Below the pieces are notes generated by a model that was given only the letters and a program-made list of their open reading frames with translations, searched no databases and was not told the origin of the DNA. A stretch of 64,000 nucleotides of DNA from Davidsoniella eucalypti. Its lineage: Eukaryota > Ascomycota > Sordariomycetes > Microascales > Ceratocystidaceae. Location: the NCBI GenBank assembly GCA_004009845.1, contig RMBW01000055.1, positions 1 through 64,000 of the forward strand, written 5' to 3'. Shown piece by piece: positions 1 to 13,242 of this stretch (position 1 is the first letter of the stretch; each line of letters starts with the position of its first letter). A program made the translations under genes and the position numbers.

Positions 1-646
1 TGGCCATCTTGATGTTATTAAGCTCTTGGTCGAGAAGGGAGCTAGTGTCAATCATGAGTCCTCTGGCGCTGGACTGCTCTTATAGACTCTTGCGGTGAGG
101 GCCATCTTGATGTTATTTAAGTTCTTGATCGAGAAGGGAGCTAGTGTCAATCATGAGTCCTCTGACGGCTGGACTGCTCTAGCACAATCTTGCGAATGAG
201 GGCCATCTGGATGTTGTTAAGTTTTAATTCGAGAAGGGAGCTAGTGTCAACCACGAGTCCCTCTACTGGTTGCACTGCTCTTAGACAATCTTGTTTCGGA
301 GGCCATCTTGATGTTGTTAAGTTCTTGGTCGAGAAGGGAGCTAGTGTCAATCATGAGTCCTCTATTGGTTGCACTGCTCTAGACAATCTTGTTTCGGAGG
401 CCATCTTGATGTTGTTAAGTTCTTGGTCGAGAAGGGAGCTAGTCTCAATCATGAGTCCTCTGACGGCTGACTGTTCTTAGACATTCTTGTTCCAATGGCC
501 ATCTTCGATGTTGTTAAGTTCTTGGTCGAGAAGGGAGCTAGTGTCAATCATGAGTCCTTGACGGCTGGACTGCTCTAGCACAATCTTGTTCCAATGGCCA
601 TCTTGATGTTGTTAAGTTCTTGATCGAGAAGGGAGCTAGTGTCAAT
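1..646 (+). pseudogene. Decayed ankyrin-repeat array (tandem ~99-bp units)
   Basis: Seven copies of a unit translate in pieces as ankyrin repeats of the form GHLDVVKFLVEKGASVNHES..GCTAL. The GAGAAGGGAG landmark recurs at 32, 131, 231, 331, 429, 528 and 626, so successive spacings are 99, 100, 100, 98, 99 and 98 bp. A 99-bp unit equals the 33-residue ankyrin repeat, but the 1-bp gains and losses shift the frame. No continuous reading frame crosses the array; the longest clean stretch (about 190-410) covers under three repeats. The array runs off the left edge and stops inside a unit at a T tract near 647. Ankyrin repeats are protein-binding modules; partner and role are unknown. The indels could be real decay or consensus errors in a hard-to-assemble repeat, and sequence alone does not decide this. 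Confidence 0.75.
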
Positions 647-703
647 CTTTTTTTTTTCCTTATTTTCTTACATCATATCCTTCTTATACACACGACGTCG
701 TAA

Positions 704-3700
704 ACACTACTGCCGACGCCACCATATTGCACGCCATCGCAACCGACTAACACTATTCGCCTACTTGTTCGTCTTGCTAGATTCTCCAGACCTATCCCTA
801 GTCCCTTACATGCTAGTACCTCGGCTTCGTCTGTCCATTATAACCACAACTATCGCGACAACGGGCCGGCGACCGCGCCTTTGCAGCATAACACGCAGCA
901 ACAGTTTCCGCACATCAACAGCCAACAACGACAGCAGCAACAGCAACACACGCACTACAACGCTGCTGCCAACGCTGGTCTGGGCCCCTTCGAGCTTTCC
1001 GACGACTTGCCTGTAGGCCCATCTTCGTCGCCGTCTTTACTGCAGAACGCCTCGTTTCCGCCTAGCTTTGCCGTTGGCCAGATTGAGCAGGCCCAGTCTT
1101 CACCTCGCTCTCCCTCGTGCCGCTTTCCGCACCCTACCGACGAATCTGCATACTATAGCGACTCATCCCCAGAGACTTCGCCCGATCGAGTCCATCGTCT
1201 AAGGTTAGTAGACCAGCCCTCATCTACATCTGGCCTAGCTGCACCATTCCTCGGTAGTAGCATATGTACCCCAAGAAGGAAAAAAAATAGAATAAGAGAT
1301 TCTGGCTTAGAGATACAATACTATGTCTGGGCTGTGGAGTACAAGCCTTATTCATTATTGTCTCTTGGTGGCCGGATCTAGCGGCCTATATGACAAGCTT
1401 ATAAAACAGTCAATGTTGTTTTGTTTTGGCCTAAAAATACATCTTCTTCTATTCTGATGGCAGTTATCTCATCTGTAGACTTTATACCCTATCAGCCCGT
1501 CTTTGCATAGTTTTACTGACCTTGGAACCCCTTTTGCTTTGAACAGGCCGAATACTCAAAATCTATCTCCGAATGACCGTAGCGCTTCTTTACCAGCAAT
1601 ACTGTCTCCATTGACTGGCCTAGTCGGCCTTCCCTCGTCGCCGATGCCAGCTTCGGCTGTAGCCGGTTCGCCGGCTACTCGCGATATCAACCCAGTACGA
1701 CAGTCTTCAATGGACTCCGTAATCTCGTCTATATCGATCAAAGGTGGCAAGTCTGCTAGTCAGATGGACCCATCACCTGCTGGCCCTGCTGACATTGAGA
1801 GCCTCATCAAGACTGCTGGCAGCCCGGAAGCTGTCATCCGTTACCTCCTCAAGGAAAAGAACTCACACAGCCAACAAAATGCCCAATTATGGCGGCTTGT
1901 CGACAAGCAACGTGCCATGATCTTGGGTCTCAACAAGGACTTGGAACGTGCACTCAAGGACAAAGAAAAGTACCGCAAGAAGCTAAAGGAGGTCGTCGCC
2001 TCACAGAATAATGATAAGCAAGAATCGAGAGATTTCGATTTCGGCCCCGACACGTCCAAACTCACGGTCCGGAAATCACCACACTCTCCAGGAATTGGTT
2101 TAGACGGCGTCAAGACATCACCAATCTCTATGGCCCCTTACCCGATAACACCACCAGCAGACCATTCCAATGCTCCGCCATCTGCTGTCGGTGACATGCT
2201 TGATCCTTCGAAGGCCATGCCGAAGCCCGAGGAGCACGCATACGACAAATTCAATATCGAGGCAGAGGAGATTGAAGCCCAGAAAAGGCGGCGTAAGGCC
2301 GACGAGACCAACGATCTCCATATCCACATGGGCATTCCATCATCACGGGTCTTGCCTTCCCCAACAACTGCTGGTCCCCCCGCGCCCCCACCATCACAAC
2401 CGCCACCGGCTCCCCCATCATTGGGAATCATCAGCCCTACACCAGTCGTTGAGCAGGGCCTCGCCCAGTTCCCTTCTCCTCCAAGAAAGGCGCCGCCACC
2501 AGCTCTGAACCTCCACCGCAACTCGCCTTCTGGTGACGATACAGAGACGGACTTTGAGGACGTTTTGGAAGTGGACGAAATAATTTCTAACAAGCGAGGC
2601 CGTAGACGTACCCGCGAGGAGGATGACCGCGAAAGAACCAAGATCGTCCTTAAGGAAATGGAAGCACGGAGCCGGTCTAAGAAAAATGTCGATTATGATA
2701 GCTTGCCAAGTGTTTTCGACGATGTAGTAATTGATGGAACACCAGTTCCCATCGTTCCGAACAGCAGTTCTTCCCAAGGGTTTGGCCAGCGTCGCAATCA
2801 CGTGCCGGCGTCCCTTGGTGGCTTGATGGGACATGCGCCCTCAGCACCACACACACTCAACCCAGGCGAATTCTCCGCTCCCTTGCGTAGTCCTGGATTG
2901 CCAGTTAGTCCGCGTCCCCAACAAGCCTCCATCCCTATGAACGGAATGCCATCAGCTGGCCTCCTTCACTCTGCGGGTTCTCCCCACTTCATGGGCCAGC
3001 CGCCTCTCTCGCCTCGTCCTCCACGCCAGCCAATTCCACTTCCACCGACCGCCGCCCCTATGCAGCAGGGCTCTGCTTCCAGTACTGTCGAGCAGTCTAT
3101 GCCGATGCCCATGTCGGCCCCCGTCAAGCGCACTTTCGAAACGCCGTCGGTGACATCCGGCCGCGGCTCCGATAGTCCAACTGAACGTCGCAAAATCTTC
3201 AAGGGATTCCAAGTTGAAGAGTTCCCCGACCTATTGTTACCACCTAGTGCACTGCCATCGATTAGTGTACGCGTTGCGTCTTCACGAATGAAGCCCTCGC
3301 GTGCGTCGCTCATGTCGTTGACACAACTTGAGGAGGATCCCGTCTTCACATTGGCTATCGTTTCCCGTGCCGATGGTGGCGAGTTGTGGCGCGTTGAAAA
3401 GGACTCCATGTCGCTAGCTAAACTCGACCAACGTCTCAAGGCTTCCGCACAGTTCAATGCCAGAACGCCCGATCGGTCGCTGTTCAGTGGCCATTCACCC
3501 GCAAAATTGGATGCCCGTCGCATTGCACTCGACCAATACTGGGAGGATATCCTGAATATCCTATTTGATACACAGACTGCCGTGGAGCTGTGCAAATATC
3601 TATCTAGCAATACACTTCCTCCGAACTTTGATGAGAGCTGGCAGCCCACGCCTAGCAAAAGCGGTGCCAAGCCTACACCCGGTAGTCGTGCTGCGCGCAG

Positions 3701-5633
3701 TGGCTACCTCACCAAGAAGGGCAAGAACTTTGGTGGCTGGAAGGCGAGATACTTTGTGCTGGGTGGCCCGACTCTCAAGTACTATGAGACGCCTGGTGGT
3801 GCCCATCTGGGCACGATCAAGCTTCAGCATGCACAGATTGGCAAGCAGGCACCACAAAGCGAAACGCAGACTCCCGCACCTGGCGAAGAGTTCGACAACC
3901 AATACCGACATGCTTTCCTCATCATGGAGCCCAAGAAGAAAGATGCTACCACCTTCTTCAAGCACGTGCTCTGCGCTGAAAACGACGAGGAGCGCGATGA
4001 GTGGGTCAAGGCTCTGATCCAATGGGTCGATTATCGTGACTCTGGTGACGAGGAAGTCAAGACCACCGATCGCCCCTCTACGAGCGCTGGCGAGCAAAGT
4101 ACCAAGACGAAGGAAAATCTAACTCCCAAGAAGAACCCCAGCGATTCCAAGTCCAAAAAGAAGCATCAGGCTAAGAGCTCATTGACACACCACCAGCAGA
4201 CTGATTCCGAGACGCTTATCGGCGTTAGCTACAGCTCGACCAAACCCGCACAGGTGCCAGCAAGAGAGGCTCGCCGTAATACTATGGTTGGCCTGCCGCA
4301 GAACCCGCGGGACCAGGAACCTCTGGCCAAAGAAAACATCCCATCCATCTCAGCGCCTTCGAATGCCCAGGTCATATCGGATGCGTCTACATGGGGCAGC
4401 CGTCTGAGCCACGTACCAACATCTAATACCAACCTGCTGCTCTCCATGGAGGAGAAGAAGAACCGCAAGCGCAGTTTCTTTGGTTTCGGTCCAAAGGCAC
4501 GGTCGTCTTCTGAAGGCCAGGACTCGCTTCTTGAAAGCTCTAATGGCTCAGGTTACACTGGCCCTGTGAGACCAATATTCGGTGCGCAGCTGTCCGATGC
4601 TGTGCGGTATAACAAACCATCCGATGTTAACGTTCCACTGCCATGTGTTGTTTACCGGTGTATCCAGTATTTGGACGATCAGGGTGCGCTGAATGAGGAG
4701 GGCATCTTCCGTCTCAGTGGTTCTAACATCGTCATCAAAGCCCTCAAGGAGCGCTTCAACACTGAGGGTGATATCAATTTGGTCACTGATGAAACGTACT
4801 ACGATATTCATGCCGTAGCTTCTCTGCTCAAGCTGTACCTGCGTGAGCTTCCCACGACTATTTTGACTCGCGATTTGCATCTGGACTTCTTGACTGTCAT
4901 GGAATACTCCAACATGGCTGAGAAATGCGCTGCTCTCGGTGAGCTGCTGACACGTCTGCCTCAGGCCAACGAGACATTGCTCAGATACTTGATCGCTTTC
5001 TTAATCAAGATTATCAACAACTCTGCTGTCAACAAGATGACCGTGCGGAATGTTGGCATCGTATTCTCGCCGACTCTCAACATCCCTGCACCTATCTTTG
5101 CCATGTTCCTCCAGCACTACGAGGCAATCTTCAACATCGATCCGGAACATTACGAGCTTCCTTCTCCCGACTCAGAAGACGGGTCTTCTATGAACTCGTC
5201 CCGTCCTTCGTTCGATCCTATGCCGCCACGGCCTGCAACAGCATCTGGTGCGTCCGTTGCATCAGCATCACCGCACCGCCAGCGGTTGATAGAGCAGAAT
5301 CGCAGCTCGCCCACACCTCCTTTGCTACAGGACCTCCAGAATGCGCGGGGCACGCCAACCCCACCTCCTATGAACCAAGCGCCCAGTAACTTCTCGATGC
5401 CCCAGGCATACGATTCCAGCTACCAGCCCAAGACAGTTGCTAGTCACGTCTATGCGGAAAGTCATAGCAGTGGCCATGGAAATGGATCTGGTTCGGCGAG
5501 CAGCGGAAGTGAGATGATGCTTGGTGTGCCTCAAGAAGGCAGCACGCCCTTGTCACGTAGACGTGAGAGTGCCATCTACGGATCATTTGGGTCCATGCAG
5601 CAAAGCCGTCTTCGCGAGGAAACTCGCTTCTAA
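704..5633 (+). CDS. bem3: Bem3-like Rho GTPase-activating protein (PX-PH-RhoGAP), 5' end unresolved
   Basis: Predicted Cdc42/Rho GAP acting at sites of polarised growth. The visible coding part is an open frame from 704 to 1203 joined to 1547-5633 across an intron at 1204-1546 (donor GTTAGT, branch CTGAC near 1515, acceptor AACAG; phases match and restore an Arg codon). Counting residues from 1503, a short coiled coil lies at about 118-165, a PX-like region at 567-704, a PH domain (SGYLTKKGKNFGGWK) at about 729-844 and RhoGAP at about 1025-1212. RhoGAP carries the arginine-finger motif GIFRLSG. Linkers are Pro/Ser rich. No in-frame ATG exists between 704 and 1203. A CTAAC branch at 747 and an AG at 780 suggest that the visible exon begins at 781 and that an upstream exon carries the start. 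The domain order matches yeast Bem3; the start codon is unknown. Confidence 0.88.
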
Positions 5634-8600
5634 GTCGATGGCTATGATAGGTTTACTTTTCTTGCGGCTCTTTGCTTTGTTTTGTTTTATATCATATTTC
5701 ATGTTCCCGAGGTGATCTTTACTATATTTCTTTCACTATTAAATGGAATGGGTGCATATCTAGTTAAGAACTGGAATACACTGCATATCGCTTTCCCCCC
5801 TTCCCTCATTTTCTTGTTGTGAGGGTTTCTTTTCTTCATCTCATGACCGCCTTGTTGTTCGTTGGGTTTTATTTATTATATTTTATTTACTTGGATCTTT
5901 TGGATAGGCGTCAGTGGCGTCTTCATATCTATCTTGCTTTCTTTCTCTTCTTAACATTTTCTCTATTATATCATCATATTCCCTTTTTATTAACGTCATT
6001 TTTTCTATTTCCTATATCTTTCTTGTTTCCTTTGACCGAACTCAATATCCATTCATTCAAAGTCGGATTCTTCTTGTGTTATTTGCCTATTTCATTTCAT
6101 TTTGTGTTAATCTTTTGCCGCGCTCTTTGTCTTTCTTTTTGTTTCCTGTTTGATATACGCATAATATGCTGTGTCTGTGTCGAGGCGTGCGATGATTAAG
6201 ATACCATGTCGTGGAGTTGTAGTAGTAGCTGTAGTCTTTTTTAGTGACTATATTCGGCGGTAGTATTAGTGATCAGTGGTAGTTTAAATACCAAAATGGG
6301 TTCAAAAACAACTTAAAACTTGATAGGGCATCTCCAACATGTGATATGTCCAAAACACAACTCTACAAAAACGTGGCTTATCTTCTTTGGACAGATAACC
6401 CTCGATGTCACTAGAGATATACCAATCATACGTAGTCAGGACTTAGCTAGCTTGGATTCTTAACATGCGTAACACCCTTTCGAAATGGTAAGCCAGTTCT
6501 TCCTTTTTCCTTATTTTCTGTTTTGTTTAACGTAGTTGGCTAGTCGGAAAAGAAGCTTTCGCGGAGTAACGGAGGCCGATGTAGCCCGTGATATCAGCAT
6601 TTTCTTAGTAGGAAAAAAGGCGTATGAAGGGAAACAATGGTGACCGGCTAAGAATGACTGGAGTGATTATGGTAGCGGAATAAACGGTAGTTATACGAAA
6701 TCAACATGTATTATGTGATTTAGCTCAAGTAGAAATAGAGATGTAAAGGCCACTTACTCCATAGATTCTTCCTCCTCACGGTTTCTTTAACTTTTATTTT
6801 TCCTTCTCGTCCACTTGTTTCCAAGTTTTAGCCTATCGAACACCACAGAAACCTTTTTTATCTTTTCTAATAGCCCTCGGACACCAGATTATATTTCAAT
6901 AATTCTCACGGACAAATCTATTCTTGCCACGAAGACCACACGCCGGCTTGAGAAGTGGCCGGGCGAAGTGCTGCTTTTACTTTGCGGTTCATCAACTTCG
7001 AATTCAGACTTTATAGATCTAGCTTGGAGAACAAACAATAGAGTTGGGTAGCTTTGTCTCTTGATATCCTCTCTTCGTTGTTCAATACTCCGAAAAATGG
7101 CAGAAAGGCCACATGCAAGTCGTTAGTCCGATCACGTGCCCAGTTCGTTTTCTTGGTTGGCAACATGTCAACCTTCTTTGCACTAGAAAGCAACCCTCAC
7201 ATGGGCCATCCTTTTTTCCTCACGGGCTTAAAATGAAAGGAAGACCCCAAAGGCCGGATAGGCGGAAGGTCGAATTTTGCCCAGTATTGAAGGACTGCAA
7301 AACTGATGGCTTTCTTTCTCTTTTATTTTTATTTTATACTATGATTTCGATCAGATCAACTTCTAATATTGTCAGCAACGCCAAAGCTTCAGATACTCGA
7401 AAAGCCCGTGTGCTTGAAGGTCGAGAAGAGGAAACGAAAACAAGAGGCTTGGACAAAAGCGGAGAATCGGCGCCTAAGTTTCGCCGACATCTTGCTATTT
7501 TTATTATCATACATTATTTTTTTCTATTTTCTGTCCAGCCCTAGGACAAAGAGCCCAAGAAAACAAAACAATCGTTTATTTGCCATTCGAACTACGAATG
7601 CCGGATTTCTTTGCTTAGCGAAGTAACGAAGAACTACATCTTTTTTTTATCAGTCTCGGTTCTCTGATCAACCTCTTCTCTTTGGTTACAACACTTCGAC
7701 TTCTTCAATGAATACTCGGAGATAAAAAAGCTGTCTAGTCTAACAACACTTTCACCAGCCGCCGAACAACCAAAGTCTACGATATTTCGAATATCTAGGG
7801 GGACCTATACGCTAAGAAATTTACCCACCCACCCCTAGTTCAAGAGAAAGCATAGCCGAGCTTTGAGGCAAATATTCTTAAATCCGTCTTTCCGCGCTTC
7901 GAGCTTGAATTCGATCTAAACGGCTTTTCTTCAACCTCCATAAACAACCCCATTTTCGAACAAATCCAAGATACAAGTTCCGCTGGTCAAACCTCGAAGC
8001 AAGAAGGAAATATATATAGAAAAAAACACATAACAACAGGCCAAACACGGACCTCGTGCGTCTTAGCTAAACTACGCCTTCCTTGCTTCCAATTGCACCC
8101 TATAAATATCCGTATATACTTATTTGTCCTGCCTTGTCCTGTTCGCTCTCGTTCCGCTGTTGAATCTAGCCTAGAAATCTCAAAACACCGGCCGGTCCCA
8201 TTACGACTCTATATCTCGAACGACTATCTACCTTTCCCGACATTCCGCGCCTATCTTGGTATCACCATATAAGATAGAGAGACTCTTCACTTTTCCTCGA
8301 GTCTTTCTTCGAAGCGAGCGTGTGATTCATTTGACGGATTGGATCCATCCTATCATTCCTCGGCCAGGGGCAACAGTTTCTCATCCCCCCCAAATCGTCC
8401 TGTCTGTGCCGGCGGGACAATAGTCGATAAGGAAGCTCTTCGGGCCTTGGCCATCTTACTTGTTTCGTGCTGCTGCCCTGTCTTGATCTACTCATTAGCT
8501 TGACTGTGCTACATTCATGTAAGCGTTGATCTCCTGGAGCAGCTTCACAAGTCACCCTGTAGTCGTCTACTGATACTCGACTACTCAGGGCTTTGACCAG

Positions 8601-9875
8601 CAGAGGAGTAGCCTGCTGCTAGTCCCATTCATGCTTCGCAATTGCGGACAAGACAGGCGGACTACCCACCATCGTTTTGCATATCAAACTTGCCTTGACC
8701 TTGACCAAGAGCTTTCGGCATCGCCATAGCCATATCTTCTGTGTTTCTAGTCGTGGCATCTGCAAGACTATTACCATCAGTAGTAGTAGTACTATGTCAA
8801 CACACACATGCTACATATGCATATGTATACTAACGGGTAGCTAAACGTCGTACTACTTACGCCCGCTCCTGCTGCTCCAAGTTCACGCCCACGCTAGATC
8901 TTACATCACTCTGCTTACCTTGTTCGATTCCGTCTTCCTATTGGTTTTCTTTACTTTTCTTTTCCTTTCTTCTTTTTCCGGCTCTAAGCGACTAGACCCC
9001 TAGGCTCGAATCATTTTTGATCCCGTTGCGATTTCACACGGCTCTATCTTCTTGCCTTTTCCTAGGTTCTTTTTTTCTGCCTTGGGATTCCCGTCTATGC
9101 CATCTGCTGGGATTTGCTAGTCGGGTTCCCACTTGGGAATAGTCTTTGTTTTCCACACTGCCCGTAGCTCGGTCGTATTTCTCTCCTCGCCATGTACATT
9201 TGTTCCTCTTTTCACAACTTGACTACATACTAAACTGACAAGCAAACCGGCAACGTAGGAGCAAGAATCAGTCAAATCTATCCCTTGTTAGCTTCTACCA
9301 GCTTGACATCTGTCTTGCCCCCAAATTGACTAAAACATTCCTCGCTTGTGAAGTCACTATCCATAGCAGCCTTTAATTTTCTGATCTTATTTGCCTTTTC
9401 TGCTATTGCTATCCTAGAACTTCGTTTCTTTTCCTGTCGTCTGTGCCTTGGAAACAATATTCTAAGAAAAGCACAAGAGGGCACATGAACTCCTCATACC
9501 ACACACACTATCACTCCAATATCAACACTCCCCTCTGAGCCACACCATAAGCCCCACGAGTGTAAAGTTCTACGATTGGAATTTATTTCTTGAATTAGAC
9601 TATACGGCCAAAGCAAAATTTCATGATTAGTCATACATCTCGCTTCTTGTCACTGCTTCACATCCTAGTGCTTAATCTAATCTAAAGCTTCACTAGCTAC
9701 TTCTTATTTCTTTTCCCCACAACTTACACCAACTATTATCACCGGTCTTCTTCACGAATCTTCCGTTGCAGGCGGCTAGGGAGCAAGGACGAGCGAGTAT
9801 ACACTTTGGCCATTGAGCCCCAGCGCCCAACAATCTTGATCTCTTTCTCCAACATATCTGCACTCGCACAACCAT
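5634..9875. other. Intergenic, no supported gene (4.2 kb)
   Basis: T-rich 3' flank of the RhoGAP gene to about 6200, then AT-rich DNA. From about 7600 onward it becomes pyrimidine-rich with many short upstream ATGs and probably holds the promoter and leader of the zinc-cluster regulator. Open frames here (for example 7113-7544) lack codon bias, domains and splice partners. No tRNA or repeat was recognised. Confidence 0.5.
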
Positions 9876-12800
9876 ATGGCCATGCCAGACGACCACCCGT
9901 CACAATCGCTACCACAGCGCCAATCGGTAGCTACGCCAGATGACTTGCGCCTACAACAGCATATAACAACGGCGACTACCACACCTCACAGTCAGGCCGG
10001 CACCGCCACCACAGCCTCCGAATCAGCCACACCACAGCACGAGAACGAAAACGAGCACGACGACGCACATTCACCATCACACCCAAACGCTGCTGCTACT
10101 TTACACCTAACTGATTATGCGCCGGGGAGCAGTTCTACGAGTGCCGCTGCCATTGCCGCCGCTGCCGAGAAGAAACAGCGCGCTTGCGATCCATGCCGCG
10201 GCCTCAAAGTCAAGTGCGAATGGACGTCTGACGATGGTGGCGTTGGTTCTTCTTTCAACAACCCGTGTCGACGCTGTATTAAGAGTGGCCGCCAGTGCAT
10301 AGTCTCGGTGCGTGCGCGCACTAATGAACGCCATAAGCGGACGGACACTCGTGTATCAGAACTGGAGAAGCGTATCGATGAATTAGCTGCTTCGCTACAA
10401 GCTAAAGGCGGCGTACCAGGCAGTGCCAAAGTTGCAGCCGCGGCAGCTGCTATCGCAAATTATAAAACCGGCGGCAGCTTGCAAGAGAAGGCTAACCGCG
10501 ACCGCATGATGGCAGCATGGACAAGCTCTCCTGTCATGGTAGCTGAGCATGCACAGGACCAAGCGGCTCTCGAAATAGATCTGAGACAAGCAGCTGCGGA
10601 AGACAAGGAACGGCCGTCAAAACGGAGGCGGGATAACAGAGGTCTACATACTGATCAAATACCAGATGATGGTGATCGGAGGTTAGAGCGTCCGGGAGGG
10701 CCAATGCCCGGCCAAGCCTACAAAGATCTAATCGAGACGGACCTCATTGAACGCGGAGTTATCACAGAAGAGCAGGCAGAGTTATATTTTACCCGGTATA
10801 GAGAAGGGATGATCTTTCACATGCCCTCTGTCGTGTTTCCGTCATCAATACGGGCTTCAGATATCCGCAAGACCAAGCCTATTCTATTCCTTGCCCTCAT
10901 GGCAGCTGCTTCGTCCGAGGACCAAGCTATCCAGTGCCAATTAGTTCGTGAAGTCATGCATGTGATCTCTGAACTAACTATCATAGATGGAAAGAAGTCT
11001 CTTGAGTTAGTGCAAGCTTTACACATCTCCATCATCTGGTACTGGCCACCAGAACATTTCGAGGAGCTCAAGTTCTATCAACTTGTCAACTTGTCCGTAT
11101 CTATTGCCATCGATATCGGTCTAGGCATGCGGCCCAAGGGCTCCAGTCGCAAATCATATCCATATCACCAGCGCCCAGATTCCAGTTCCCATTCACGGTG
11201 TCCTTCATCAGGACACGTGGGAGGACCTGCCACAGGCCATGCCAATGGTCAAGATACAGCAGGTGCCGAAGGGTTCATGGGTGGCGGACGACGCAGTATC
11301 GAGAATGCAGAGAGTTTAGTAGCACGTCGGTCATGGTTGACATGCTACTATCTGGCTTCGAATTCTGCAATCTCACTTAGACGGCCCCATTTAGTACGTT
11401 GGTCAGCATTCATGGCAGACTCTGTGCAGGTTCTTGAGACCTCACCAGAAGCCGCACCGACAGATCGTATTCTATGTTGCTTAGTACGAATGAATAAGCT
11501 GAGTGAGGAGATTGGCAGCCAGTTCTCGCCGGACGAGGGCTTCCTACGCTCAGGTTTGGGTGACATTAGAACTCAAACAGCCCTAAGGGGTTTCCAGTCA
11601 GCGCTCGAATCGTTAAGACGTGAGACTCCTCGGGATGTAATGCTACGTAAGTTGTTCATACCAACACTACAAATCTTTCACTTACACGAAAATATTAGCT
11701 AACATTCTCAATCTTGGCATCTCTGAAATAGCGGCTGTTTCAATAGGATTCGAAATGACCAGCATGTACCTTCACGAAGTTATTCTACAGAGCGATGAAC
11801 TGGACGGCGAGGATCGTGAACGTTATCTCCCTCCACATGGCAGCGACGACACGCTCCCTCGGCAGCCATTAATCCAGGGCGGTACTCGCTTCTTGACTTC
11901 ATCTCATATATCCTGCATAGGTTCGCTTTTAGCCGCTGTGACAGCGTTATTCGATGCCTTTTTGGCCATGGAATTATCGAGTGTACGCTGTCTGCCAGTA
12001 TACAACTTTGTCCGTGTTGCCTACGCAGTAGTAATCTTGGTCAAGATTCATTTCTCGGCGTCTGTGCCAGATAGTGAAGTAGCACGTGTGATCCCCAAAG
12101 ACTCGGTGAAACTGGAGTACTATATCAACAGGCTTCTCGAAAAGTTCCGCGCTACAGTGAACGGAAACAAATCACGACCTGCGGCCAAGTTCTTGGTTGT
12201 CTTGATCATGCTGAGGCGCTGGGCAGCGAGCGAAGATGGAAGCTTGGCGCCTAATGCACCATCGGAGACTATACATCAGCCGACTTCAGAAGATAGAGGC
12301 AACGATGGCAAGAATGATGACACGAGACCCCCGGATACTGATATGGATCTCAAGCCAGAACCTATCCATGATCCAGCCACTGATTTAACACAAGCTAGTA
12401 ATAGCCAGGCGCAACAACAAATGCCAACGCAATCTCGAAACCAAGTCACACCACAGCAACCGAATCACTTTCACCAAGCCCAACCACAGCATCAGCCTCA
12501 GCCTTTAAGTTACCCTACGCAACAGCAACAAAACTACCCAATACCCCCAACACAACACCCTCAACAACGCCAGCACGCGAACTCAGAACAACCGATGTAT
12601 GCACCACAACAACCAAATATCGCCTATCAATGTCCAGTCCCGCGCACTCCATTACAGGTGCTATCAGCGGTGGCTACAGATGATAGAAACTCGCCCAGCA
12701 AAGCACAGCAAGCTACAACCACAACTCAATATTGGGCACATCAACAACAACAGCATCCGCACCAACACCAACATCAGCATCAGCATCAGCAGTCAAGCAT

Positions 12801-13242
12801 AGCTACGGCTGCGGCGGTGGCCGCAAATCAAGCGTATATGCCGTTCACGGCGATGCCACCACACACAAGCATTACAGCGCCTCCATTTGTACCCAGTGGA
12901 ATGGGGCCGGCACCAGCTGTTTCAGCAGCAGTAGCGGCGACGGGTGGAAACATGGTCAGTCCTGTATCCGGGCCCGATGGGAACGGTGGAGGTACGTGGG
13001 ATGGGAGTGTAGACCTTGTGATTCCGGATGGCATGGGCTTTGGGTCACTTAACCCGAACTTTGACTTTGAAGGCCTCATGGTCAACTTCGGTATGGGGTT
13101 ACCGACAGAGTATCTGGATGCATATAAGCCGTATCTAGGTGATGTTGGATTGATGGATATAGACGAAGGTGTATCAGGCTCTAGAGGTAATTTGGGGGGC
13201 GGTGGTGGAGGAGATGGTAATGGAGGTGAGATATACCCATAG
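9876..13242 (+). CDS. Zn2Cys6 fungal transcription factor (Leu3/War1-like group)
   Basis: Nuclear DNA-binding regulator. Exons 9876-11646 and 11732-13242 flank an 85-bp intron (GTAAGT donor, GCTAAC branch, ATAG acceptor). The join restores a codon and gives about 1093 residues. A binuclear zinc cluster lies at residues about 104-142 with spacing C-x2-C-x6-C-x16-C-x2-C-x6-C. It is followed by a basic segment and a heptad-like dimerisation element (RVSELEKRIDELAASL). The middle region resembles the fungal-specific regulatory domain. The C-terminal third is low complexity, with Gln/His-rich tracts (12400-12800) and a Gly-rich acidic tail of the kind seen in activation domains. Cluster and linker style suggest the Leu3/War1 branch; the target pathway is not readable. 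The leader is long and pyrimidine-rich with several short upstream ORFs, so translational control is possible. Confidence 0.87.

Noticed and set aside
7113..7544. 143-residue open frame in the gap after the RhoGAP gene
   Set aside because: No domain, no splice support and composition that follows local AT/T tracts; overlapping frames of similar quality exist on both strands.
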